A program made the position numbers and the translations under genes. Under the pieces are notes generated by a model. It saw only the letters and a list, made by a program, of their open reading frames with translations, had not been told where the DNA came from and made no database searches. Below are positions 1 through 9,246 of a stretch of DNA of 64,000 nucleotides, piece after piece. Source of the stretch: Myoxocephalus aenaeus (taxonomy: Eukaryota; Chordata; Actinopteri; Perciformes; Cottidae); contig JBAMJR010000086.1 in assembly GCA_038501785.1 (NCBI GenBank), forward strand, positions 783,001 through 847,000, read 5' to 3'. The number at the start of each line of letters is the position of its first letter. The stretch's first letter is position 1.

Positions 1-153
1 AAAGGGCAAGAGGTGTCCTTTCATCTGGGAGATGTATTCTCCAAAATCAACAGGCAGGGATTCGCCAGATGCATTCTCTGCATCAAATATATAAATGATG
101 CTAACAAAGGCAGCCATGCTCTCCCTTACCACATTGTGCCTCATATACTGTAA
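1..153 (+). pseudogene. hAT transposase N-terminal (BED finger) fragment
   Basis: Open from the first base of the window to a TAA at 151-153, so the start lies outside. The 50 visible residues contain a BED-type zinc finger pattern: C24-x2-C27-x11-H39-x4-H44, with the NKGSHAL stretch typical of BED fingers of hAT transposases and hAT-derived proteins. A near-identical fragment lies on the minus strand at about 36742-37002. No catalytic DDE or dimerisation domain follows, so this is a relic. The assignment to hAT is inferred from the finger pattern plus the terminal repeats of the second copy. Confidence 0.6.
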
Positions 154-202
154 ATGTTAGACCAGTGACAGGCTGGCATGAAATGGCTTGCATAATACTT
201 AG
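154..202. mobile_element. hAT-like relic, left part, cut by the BEL/Pao insertion
   Basis: This sequence matches the minus strand of the relic around 36695-36750. It ends with CTTAG at 198-202, which is the 5-bp target site duplicated by the retrotransposon that starts at 203. The relic resumes at 7046. Confidence 0.65.
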
Positions 203-640
203 TGTAGGAGCTATTTACTAATATTTTAAGTTATTTTTCTTCACAGGTAGTATTGTTTATTTATAGTTGTTAACGTTTTAATTTGTTAATTGGATAATGT
301 TGTGGGCACCTGGGCACCTGGTGTACTTAATGGAGTAGGCGGGTACAGGACCGGGATGCACCTGGGTGGGCTTATGGTTTTTTAGCAGACCAGCTCAGCA
401 CGTCACCAGCGACAGCTCAGCACGGGAGAAGCCACATGGGGCGTTTTGTTTGTTTATTTCTTTGTTGATTGTTTTTGAGTTACAATAAATAGCAATCAAA
501 CCGGACTCCCGCATTGGACCCTGTATTATTTTGGCTGCGTCATTCAACCTAACCCACGGTGCATCAGTGGCTTTTGATATCGGTTTATTTTCTTTAATTT
601 ATATTTATTTATTGGATTTACGGGACAAATGGCCACTACA
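203..640 (+). repeat. 5' LTR of BEL/Pao element
   Basis: 438 bp, TG...CA ends, an AATAAA at 485-490 that would serve as polyadenylation signal, and high identity to 6614-7045. It carries a duplicated GGGCACCT near position 305-320 that the 3' LTR lacks. Confidence 0.9.
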
Positions 641-1130
641 ACAGTAAAAAACCTTGCCTTTGAACCGACGAGACGGATCCATCAGCATTGAGCCAGATGG
701 AGCGTTTTGGATTTTGAATGGATGGACAACAGGAAATGTTTCATTCATCACCCTTTTGGATCATCGACGGAGAGACGGCTTTGGCCCAGATCAACAAGCG
801 ACAAGAAACTGGTATGTGATTGGACTGCTGTATAGGAAAACGGCTAAACGACTGGAGTTTAAAGTCAGTATTCATATCCGTGTTTCGTGAAGTTTGAAAA
901 AGTTTGACAGCGCTGACTCGCTGCATGTGACTATTGCGCAATACTCGCGCACCACCACTCGGCGGCTTTCATCGATTAAAACCGACTTCAGTGTGTGTCT
1001 GTGTGATGAATTGGATGATCTGATCGGCCAGTGAGCACCCGTTCTGTGTTTTGCTGCACTTTGCCTGCATTTCTATCCGATTGCGGATTGTGATTAATGT
1101 GCAACAAGCAGTTGAGAAGAAACGTTCAAA

Positions 1131-1784
1131 ATGTCTGACGGTGAATTGAATGACGTCGGAGCGCCGCCAGCAAAAAGAGACATTAAATTAACTTCTAAAG
1201 GCTTGGGCTTCTACACGGAAATGTGTCAGAAAAAGAGGAGTACAAAATGTAAACAAGCCAAAAAGTGTTTGGAAAACATACGTGCATTAATGGTATCAAA
1301 GGAAAATGTAAATTCAGTGAATGCTGAGCTTGCTAAATTGATCAGTTGTTGCCAAGACGCAAATGATATGCATGAATCTTTTGTGAACTTACCTTTGCCA
1401 CAAGAGGAAGTTGCAAGGCAAAATAAGAACCATGAAGAAAAAATGACAATGTTCTATGATTTCACTGCAAAGGTAAAAGGCTGGCTGTCTGAAATGGGTC
1501 AACCATATACTGGTTTATATGTGCAGCCAGGTGAAGACGCAGATGATATAAACCCTGAGGATAGTGCTTCTAACGTGTCAAGTGTAAAGGAAAACTCTGT
1601 GAAGACACACTCCCAGCTATCACGCACTTCATCAACGTTTTCTGCACGCATGCAAGTTCAAGCCGACAAGGCAGCTCTGGGAGAGCGGCTTGCTGCTCTA
1701 GAAAAGAAACATTCAATAGAGGATCAAGAGGAATGCTTAAGGAAAGAAAGGGAATGCTTGAGAAAAGGAACAATTGGAGCTTAA
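1131..1784 (+). pseudogene. BEL/Pao gag, N-terminal part
   Basis: A 217-residue open frame beginning at ATG 1131. It is hydrophilic and rich in Lys and Glu, with a heptad-like charged stretch near its end that looks like the coiled coil common ahead of the gag core in this family. The frame stops at 1784, but coiled-coil-like coding continues in the +1 frame from about 1774 and the gag core continues in the original frame from 1950. This indicates small indels in the A-rich run near 1765 and again before 1950. No zinc knuckle is present in this piece; it lies in the next one. Confidence 0.6.
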
Positions 1785-1949
1785 AACGGAATTGGCAGCA
1801 ACAAATGCAAAGCTTCGTGTCTTGGAAAACAAGTCATCACAGCGTGGCTCAAAATGTTCGGATGGCATGGACTCTTATTTTGAAAGGAACAAGTATCAAA
1901 AATCGAGTCAATTAAATCCCCATGCCTACACTTTTTTGTTCCAGATAAA

Positions 1950-3101
1950 ATGGCTAAAAAATATCATGTTTGTTCTGTGTCTGATCCCACAACTCAAGCA
2001 CCAGTTGTAGGGCCTAAACAAAGGCCAGTCACTGCAACTGTGACTGAAAATCAAGCAGGACGTGTGCAACCTCAAACCCAAACTGAGAACTATCAGAATG
2101 ACATTGTACATGTTATGCAAAGACAAAATGACATCGCCGCTCTGCTGGTTCAGCAAAATCTGTGCTCTGTCCTTCCTGTACGAAATATTCCTGTGTTTGA
2201 TGGAGACCCTCTTCAATACAGGTCTTTCATCAGAGCCTTTGAAAATGGAGTGGAGGAGAAAACTACTAATTGGAGTGACTGTTTGCACTTTCTCGAACAA
2301 TACACCAGGGGGCAGCCAAGAGACCTGGTGTGCAGTTGTCAACATTTACCTGCAGAGCGAGGATACCACAGAGCCAAAAGTCTTCTAGCAGAGCACTTTG
2401 GTAATGAGTACAAAATTGCATCTGCCTATATGGAAAAGATTCTCAGCTGGACACCTGTGAAAAGTGACGATCTTAAAGCATTAAAATCATTCTTTCTGTT
2501 TCTTCGAGGATGCTCAAATCTAACAGAGCAAATGATGCACATGAAAGAACTGGACCTACCATCCAATATGAGGAGCATCATTTTGAAACTTCCTTATAAG
2601 TTAAGGGAAAGGTGGAGAAGTGTTGCTTGTGATCTGCAGGACCGAAGTGGCCGGAGAGCAATGTTCAATGATCTTGTTGCCTTCATTGAAAAGCAGGTCA
2701 GAATTGCCTCAGATCCACTTTTTGGAAACATTCAGGATTCACAACCCACCACCTTGAAGGCTTCCAACATTAGTCGCTTGACGCAAAGGAAAAAGGGAAG
2801 TAGCTTTGCTACCAATGTTACTGCAGTTAAAGATGGATTCCGCGCTCAGTATACAGAAGAAAAGAACAAGTCTTCCTCCATTCACAACTGTCTGTTTTGT
2901 TCGCAAAGTTATCACTCGTTGGATAAATGCCCACAATTTAAAATGAAAGGACATCGTGATAAGATCAATTTTATCAAGGAACGGGGTATTTGTTTTGGTT
3001 GCCTAAAACTAGGTCACATCAGCAAAGACTGCAGGAGTCGCTTGGATTGCGATGTGTCACCAAAAGCACCCAGGAGTCCTTCATATAGAACGGCAGGATA
3101 A
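1950..3101 (+). pseudogene. BEL/Pao gag core and zinc knuckles
   Basis: A 383-residue frame. The start used here is only the first ATG in the frame; the true gag begins upstream. It contains the DUF1759-type gag core (IPVFDGDPLQYRSF and following, about residues 80-210) and two zinc knuckles near the C-terminus: C-x2-C-x4-H-x4-C in both CLFCSQSYHSLDKC and CFGCLKLGHISKDC. The frame ends at TAA 3099-3101. The same frame stays open after that stop and runs straight into the protease, so the stop is either a nonsense mutation or a stop read through in the active element. Confidence 0.75.
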
Positions 3102-3700
3102 AGAACAACCTTACAACAAGCTCAACGGTCTGGAAGCCCTCCAAGTGTTTCAACTTCCATGTCTCAGACCTGTGGCCATATTGGGGCTGGTTGTGAAGAT
3201 AATGCCATCTTTTCCATTGTTGCAGTCAAAGTCAAGAACCAGAGGGACAACCAAACGGTGCAAACGTATGCCTTTTTGGATCCAGGGAGTTCAGGCACAT
3301 TCTGTACTGAGAAATTGGCAAGAAAATTGAACTTGAGGGGTAAAAAGACAAGTATTCTGTTGAGAACAATGGGTCAAAAGAAGATTGTAAACGCTCATAT
3401 TTTGTCTGGTCTTGAAGTGTCTGGCATGAGTACAAATGATTTCATTGAGTTACCTGAGGTTTTAACTCAAAAGAATATGCCTGTTTCTACACTCAATGTC
3501 CCACGACAGGAGGATCTTGATCAATGGTCATATCTCAAAGATGTTAAGCTCCATGACATTGATGCAGAGGTTGAGCTACTAATTGGAACTGATGCTTCAA
3601 AAGTGATGGAGCCTTGGGAGCTGATAAACAGCCAGGATGATGGACCCTATGCGGTCAGAACTAGAGTTGGTTGGGTCATCAATGGTCCACTTCGTGGCGG
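3102..3700 (+). pseudogene. BEL/Pao aspartic protease (DUF1758 type)
   Basis: Continues the gag frame after the TAA at 3099-3101. The block AFLDPGSSGTFC at about 3269-3304 is the aspartic protease active-site loop; the usual DSGS reads DPGS here. Downstream are LLIGTDA and GWVINGP, typical of the end of the BEL/Pao protease region. The frame runs on to 3752, but from about 3690-3720 recognisable coding switches to the frame of the polymerase, which marks a 1-bp frame break. The first ATG in the frame is at 3159. Confidence 0.7.
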
Positions 3701-6528
3701 AAGCAGTAGAAGTAAGAGTGACTGCCCTGCATCTGCAAGACATGCTGGTTAAACAGTATAACCATGACTTCAATGAGAGATCATCAGAAGAGCAGATTGA
3801 AATGTCCAGAGAAGATATCAAGTTCATGAATGTTATGAGCAACACAACAGTATTAACTGGAGGCCATTACTGTATGGACTTACCTTTCAGACAGGAAAAT
3901 TCTGTCTTGCCTAACAATCGCTGTGTTGCAGAACAGCGCCTACGGAGCCTGAAAAGGAAAATGGACAAAAATGGTTCATTTAAGGACGAATACACCGCAT
4001 TTCTAAACAACATGATCACTCAAGGATATGCTGAGATGATACCTGCTGATCAGCGAGAACAAAGTGATGGAAAGATGTGGTATATCCCTCATCATGGAGT
4101 CTATCATCCCAGAAAAGGCAAACTGAGAGTTGTTTTTGATTGTGGAGTAACTTACGAAGGAACATCACTGAACTGCCAGCGCTTGCAGGGCCCTGATCTT
4201 ACTAACACTCTTATCGGAGTCCTCATTCGATTTAGGCAAGAGCCCGTTGCAGTAATGGCTGACATTCAAGCCATGTTTCATCAAGTTCATGTCTCAGATG
4301 AGCACATCAACTTTCTCCGTTTTCTCTGGTGGCCTGACGGTGACACTGCAGAGTCTCCACTGGAGTATCGGATGAAAGTACACCTGTTTGGAGCTGTATC
4401 CTCACCAAGTTGTGCAAATTATGCTTTGAGGAGAACTGCAGATGATAATGTCCAAAACTTCCCTCCAGAAGTGATAAGTACAGTCAAAAATAATTTCTAT
4501 GTTGATGACTGCCTGAAATCCATGGCTTCAGAGGAGGAGGCACTGCAAATGATCAAGGACTTGAATGCACTTTGTCATAAAGGAGGATTCAATCTTTCCT
4601 GCTGGATCAGTAACAGCCGTACAGTGCTGCTGTCCATTGCAGAAGACAAAAGACCAAAAGAATTGGTGGAACTGGATCTGGATACAGACCAACTGCCCAT
4701 GGAGCAAGCACTAGGACTACAGTGGAACATTGAAACTGACACGTTCAAGTTCAGGACCTCATTACGAGAACAGCCACAGACCAGAAGAGGAATCTTGTCG
4801 GTGGTCAGCTCATTTTATGACCCTTTGGGGTTTCTATCCCCATTCAGTAGGTCAGCAAAGTTGTTGCTGCAGGAGCTTTGTAAGAGAAACTTGGGATGGG
4901 ATGATTCTATTCCCCACTCCTTCGCTGAGCAATGGTCTACTTGGCTTGAGGACCTCATAAGGATGCCTTGGTTTCTGAAGGTCAAAGAAATCCTCATGTT
5001 ACTAGGACAAAGGAGACAGGAGTGTTGTGCTTCTGCAGGCCTCAGAAAAGACAATCTGAAGATTCAAGAAAGGTCAATCATTCAACATGTACAAAGACAC
5101 AAGTTCACAGATGAAATTGCCTCACTCAAAGGTAGCTTTAAAACCGTCCCCAAAGAAAGTCCACTGTACAAACTGGACCCAGTCATGGATGATGAAATCC
5201 TCAGAGTTGGTGGTCGGTTGAGTAAAGCAGCATTGCCAGCTGAATCCAAACACCCAGTCATTTTGTCCAAAGACCTGCATGTATCCAAGCTGATTTTGGG
5301 CCATATCCATCATCAGCTGGGACATGCAGGAAGAAATCACATGTTGTCCAGGTTACAGCAAAAGTACTGGATCATTAATGCAAACTCTGCTGCCAGGAAA
5401 GTCATATCTGATTGTGTTGTTTGTAGACGCAACAGAGGAAGGCTTGGTGAACAGAAGATGGCAGACTTGCCGGAGGAAAGAGTGGTGCCTGACAAAGCTC
5501 CGTTTACAAATGTTGGCGTTGACTATTTTGGGCCCATCAATGTTAAGAGAGGAAGAAGTCTTGTTAAGAGATATGGAGTGCTTTTCACCTGTTTTACCAG
5601 CCGTGCTGTCCACTTGGAAGTGGCATATACATTGGATACAGACTCCTGTTTAAACGCAGTACGGAGATTTATCTGCAGAAGAGGTCCAGTCTCCACTATC
5701 AGGACTGATAACGGCACCAATTTTGTTGGAGCCAACCAAGAGTTGAAGGAAAGTCTGGCTGTTGTCAATCATGGCAAAATTCAAAGGTCTTTGGTCCAAG
5801 ATGGCATAGAATGGAACTTTAACACTCCAGCAGCTTCCCATCAAGGCGGCATCTGGGAGCGCCTGATTCGTTCAGTGAAAAGTGTCCTCACCTCAGTTCT
5901 TCAACAGCAAACTCTGGATGATGAAGGGCTCCAGACCATTTTCTGTGAGGTTGAGGCAATACTAAACGATAGACCCATCACCAGAGTCTCAGATGACCCA
6001 GATGACCTTGAAGCTCTCACACCAAACCACATTCTAAGTCTAAAGGGCAAACCAATCATGCCACCAGGACTATTTGATAGAGATAATCTTTACATCAGGA
6101 AAAGGTGGAAGCAAATACAGTACATGGCTGAACTTTTCTGGAAGAGATGGATCTCCGAGTACCTGCCAATGATGCAAGAGAGACAAAAATGGTCAAGGCC
6201 AAGAAGAAGCCTCACTGCTGGAGACATAGTCCTTGTTGCCGATGCCACGGCCCCAAGAGGATCTTGGATAATGGGAAAAGTTTTGGATGCAAGACCAGAT
6301 GCAAAGGGACTGGTGCGCTCTGTGCGGCTTCGAACAAGAACCAGCATTCTGGAGAGGCCGGTGACCAAGCTCTGTCTGCTATTGGAAGCAGCAGTTTCAC
6401 ATCATGGACTGATGCTTTCTTTATCTTTCTCTATCTCTATTTTCTCTCTGTTTTTCTATTACAGGTTCATCAAGAAGATTCACTTTAGGTTAATGCATGC
6501 CGCACATATAATATTCCTAATGTTATAG
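3637..6528 (+). pseudogene. BEL/Pao pol: reverse transcriptase and integrase, RNase H lost
   Basis: A 963-residue frame; real pol homology starts near 3705 and ends near 6392, the rest being read-through. The order is reverse transcriptase (VVFDCG at about 4132; MADIQAMFHQV at 4258; catalytic YVDD at 4498-4509), the Pao linker (SSFYDPLGFLSPF at about 4810), integrase HHCC finger (HHQLGHAG, then CVVCRR near 5413), integrase core (VDYFGP near 5518, RTDNGTNF near 5701, GIWERL near 5851 carrying the glutamate), and the C-terminal DUF5641-type domain. Between MPWFLK (about 4965) and the finger about one normal RNase H domain is missing, although the frame stays open. The enzyme would copy RNA but could not remove the RNA strand itself. 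Confidence 0.85.
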
Positions 6529-6613
6529 TTTTGTTAGTAGAATACATGTTGCAGGAATAGCTCCGTTTAAGATCATAGATAATTGTGATTGGATGCACAA
6601 TTAGGGGCTGGAA

Positions 6614-7045
6614 TGTAGGAGCTATTTACTAATATTTTAAGTTATTTTTATAGTTACAATTATAGTTGTTTACGTAGGTTTTAATTTGTTAATTGGGTAA
6701 TGCTGTGGGCACCTGGTGTACTTAATGGAGTAGGCGGGTACAGGACCGGGATGCACCTGGGTGGGCTTATGGTTTTTTACCAGACCAGAGCAGACCAGCT
6801 CAGCACGTCAGCAGCGACAGGTCAGCACGGGAGAAGCCACATGGGGCGTTTTGTTTGTTTATTTCTTTGTTGATTGTTTTTGAGTTACAATAAATAGCAA
6901 TCAAACCGGACTCCCGCATTGGACCCTGTATTATTTTGGCTGCGTCATTCAACCTAACCCACGGTGCATCAGTGGCTTTTGATATCGGTTTATATTCTTT
7001 AATTTATATTTATTTATTGGATTTACGGGACAATTGGCCACTACA
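6614..7045 (+). repeat. 3' LTR of BEL/Pao element
   Basis: 432 bp, matching 203-640 with small indels, followed directly by the CTTAG target duplication at 7046-7050. Confidence 0.9.
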
Positions 7046-7380
7046 CTTAGTAAGGAGGCCATAATAATTTTTGACTCATGGCTGAAGTTAAGTTTCTCCA
7101 GCTCTCCCCAGGTTGGCAAAAAAATGCATCTCAAAATGCATCAGATTGATGCTTTAAAATATGGAATATTAAAAAATTTCTTACGGGGGAGCATGCCCCC
7201 GGACCCTCCTAGAGGGGTAATATCCTTCTCACCTTTTTCACCCCTGACCCGTTTTCATGCCTGGTGCACCCTTGTTTACCTGAAATGTGCAGTGATTTTA
7301 TTTTGTACCGCCCTGTTTGGCAGTTGTTTTTCAATAAAATAAAGCAAGCCAATCCACTTTTTCATGTTGATAAGAGCATT

Positions 7381-7385
<5 letters not shown>
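7046..7385. mobile_element. hAT-like relic, right part
   Basis: Reverse complement of about 36341-36696, including the segment with GGGGGAGCATGCCCCC. It stops where an AT repeat begins and the terminal repeat seen in the second copy (36236-36340) is absent. Together with 1-202 it is the target into which the BEL/Pao element jumped. Confidence 0.65.

Positions 7386-7446
<61 letters not shown>
7384..7446. repeat. (TA)n microsatellite ending in (CA)n
   Basis: About 27 uninterrupted TA units, then CACACACA. Overlapping tyrosine/isoleucine open frames here are artefacts of the repeat. Confidence 0.95.
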
Positions 7447-7794
7447 TAACTTCTTATATAAATAATACTGATGATGAGTAGTAATGTATTTCACAGGCAG
7501 ACATAAAAAGAACAAAGGATGCAGCTACACACACATTTGTACATAAATATATATTTATAAACTACATGTCGACTACAGATTGGAACTAACAGGAAGTAAC
7601 CGTTTCTGTGGCTTGAAGGCAGCTGAAAAGTGTCCGACTTGACCAAATCTTTTTTCCAACTGCCGCCTACTGCTGCTGCCTGCTCTCGTCTACATTCCAA
7701 GCGAGACGCAATTATTTTGAACGAGCCTTAGCATACGCTGGTGACACTGTAGGGAGGAGACCTTCTGCTGAACGCTCGAAGATGCGTGCATTGT
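7447..7794. other. Non-coding stretch, nothing recognised
   Basis: No coding pattern, RNA gene or terminal repeats were seen. The only open frame (minus strand, 69 codons) has no recognisable domain. Confidence 0.5.
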
Positions 7795-8320
7795 CTGGAG
7801 GTCTGTCTGGACGTCTGTTTGGACACGTTGTGGCAACCCGGGGGACTTGGAGGCAAGATTTGTTTTAAAACAGTAGACTCAGAGACAGTAGTAATGTAAC
7901 AAAAGGTGCCCTTTAATAAATAGGTTAGGGTAAAGGGGTCAAACTAAAAAAAATGATTCCTCCCGGTCGGGGTCTTTGGCCTTCGGTCCTGTGTGGGAAG
8001 AGCAGACCGATGCGGCTCCTCTCCAGAGGTTCAGGAGCTCCTCGTAGCCTCCTTTCCAGCTCTGTGGACATATCCTCCCTCTAATCGCAGGTGTGACCAA
8101 TGCCATGTGCCGATTGGCTGAACTGGGAAATACACTCCCTCAATCACCTCCCCCAACCTGAGCTTGGGGACCCGCCCCCTGTGCTCTGTCTGCCCCGCTT
8201 TCCCCCGGGTTTGCCACAACGTCTCTGTCTAGACGTCTGTCTCTACGTATGTCTGGAGACGTCTCTGCCTGGACGTCTGTCTGGACATCTAGACAACTTT
8301 CAGTCTGTCTGGTCACTCTT
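7795..8320. repeat. Degenerate minisatellite split by an insertion
   Basis: Imperfect copies of a roughly 12-bp unit like GTCTGTCTGGAC lie at about 7795-7828 and 8219-8300. The 390-bp element 7829-8218 interrupts the array. Confidence 0.6.
7829..8218. mobile_element. 390-bp element with inverted ends (solo LTR or MITE)
   Basis: Begins TGTGGCAACCCGGGGGA and ends with the near-complement TCCCCCGGGTTTGCCACA. ACGT flanks both sides (7825-7828 and 8219-8222), a 4-bp target duplication. TG...CA ends and 4-bp duplication would fit a solo LTR; the long inverted ends would fit a small DNA transposon. No coding sequence is inside. Confidence 0.7.
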
Positions 8321-9246
8321 TGTGACCTGGGTTACATAGGTTTCAGAAAAGGTTGTGGTTTAGGTTAAAATAACTCCAGAAGTGATGTTACTTAAGTACA
8401 GAAGTTACTTGACAGGTAAATCAATGTCAAAGTCTCATTTCCCACGGGGCAAGATCAACAGGTTGAAAGACTGGTTTTGGTTTGACCTAGCCAAACTGTT
8501 CCTATTTGTGGTTACATTAGGGCTGTCCTGGGGTGGAAATGTCTGTCGGAAGTATTTGATCAAATTTAAGCTTTATTCATCAATGTAACGTCAGATTGAA
8601 ATGGTCCTCAAACCTAAATTCTAGCATTGATTAGTTTGATAATAAATCAACACTGTTGAGAGTTCCAATTTGACTTGTTCTTTAAATGTGTCATGCCAAT
8701 ACACATTGACACTAAAAGGTTGCAACACATTGCTTTGAGTTTTTTTATTTTTTACTTCCTCTCTGCAGGTTCACTGAAAGTATTTATGAAAATGTGCCAA
8801 GACTCTTTATCTCATAATCACACAATAGGTAAAGGGTGGTTACCTAGCACACACCTATGCCTTTCATTTGAACTAGAATAACCACTCCTAGAAAGCAGCT
8901 TTGTTGTTGTTCTCTCTGTGTAGTCGGACTTCAAATGCACTATGCAGTATGTATTGTAAGTTGAACCCATGCACACGGTGAAGACATTTCCTGAGATGGC
9001 TGCCATTGATTGAATGTGGATGCAGTATGTTCCAAGTTTTTGTGTGTAAAACTTTGACTTTAAAGGAGATTTCTCAGTTACATGTGTCTACATTCTTCTG
9101 TGACTCCAGGGAAAGCAGAAAGAGGAAGGGGGGGAGCCCCATATCACATCTGGCACTGAGTGTCAAATTACAAAGGTTGCAACAAGAAGAGAGAGGAAAG
9201 AGAACAGCTTGCAGAGACTTACAGCAGAGGAACAGCAGCAGTCAGC
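8321..9246 (+). other. Upstream region of sulfotransferase gene 1
   Basis: No coding frame. About 8755-8890 is homologous to about 29632-29770 in the deleted-gene locus, showing that gene 1 and the later units share ancestral upstream sequence. The 5' untranslated region just before ATG 9247 is purine-rich; a clear TATA box or first-exon boundary could not be assigned. Confidence 0.55.

Larger units (their letters stand above)
203..7045 (+). mobile_element. BEL/Pao LTR retrotransposon, full length but defective
   Basis: A 6843-bp element bounded by two LTRs (203-640 and 6614-7045) that begin TGTAGGAGC and end CCACTACA. A perfect 5-bp duplication CTTAG sits at 198-202 and 7046-7050. The internal order gag - protease - reverse transcriptase - integrase, with an integrase C-terminal domain of the DUF5641 type, is that of BEL/Pao. 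A purine-rich tract (TAGGGGCTGGAA, 6602-6613) lies just before the 3' LTR. The coding part has frame breaks near 1765 and 3700, an in-frame TAA at 3099-3101, and no RNase H region, so the copy cannot be autonomous. The two LTRs differ by small indels near their 5' ends, so it is not brand new. The empty target site survives in the paralogous relic at 36692-36696. Confidence 0.9.

Noticed and set aside
1760..1955. Programmed frameshift in the BEL/Pao gag
   Set aside because: There are two shifts close together with no clear slippery site, and other lesions are present, so decay is the simpler reading.
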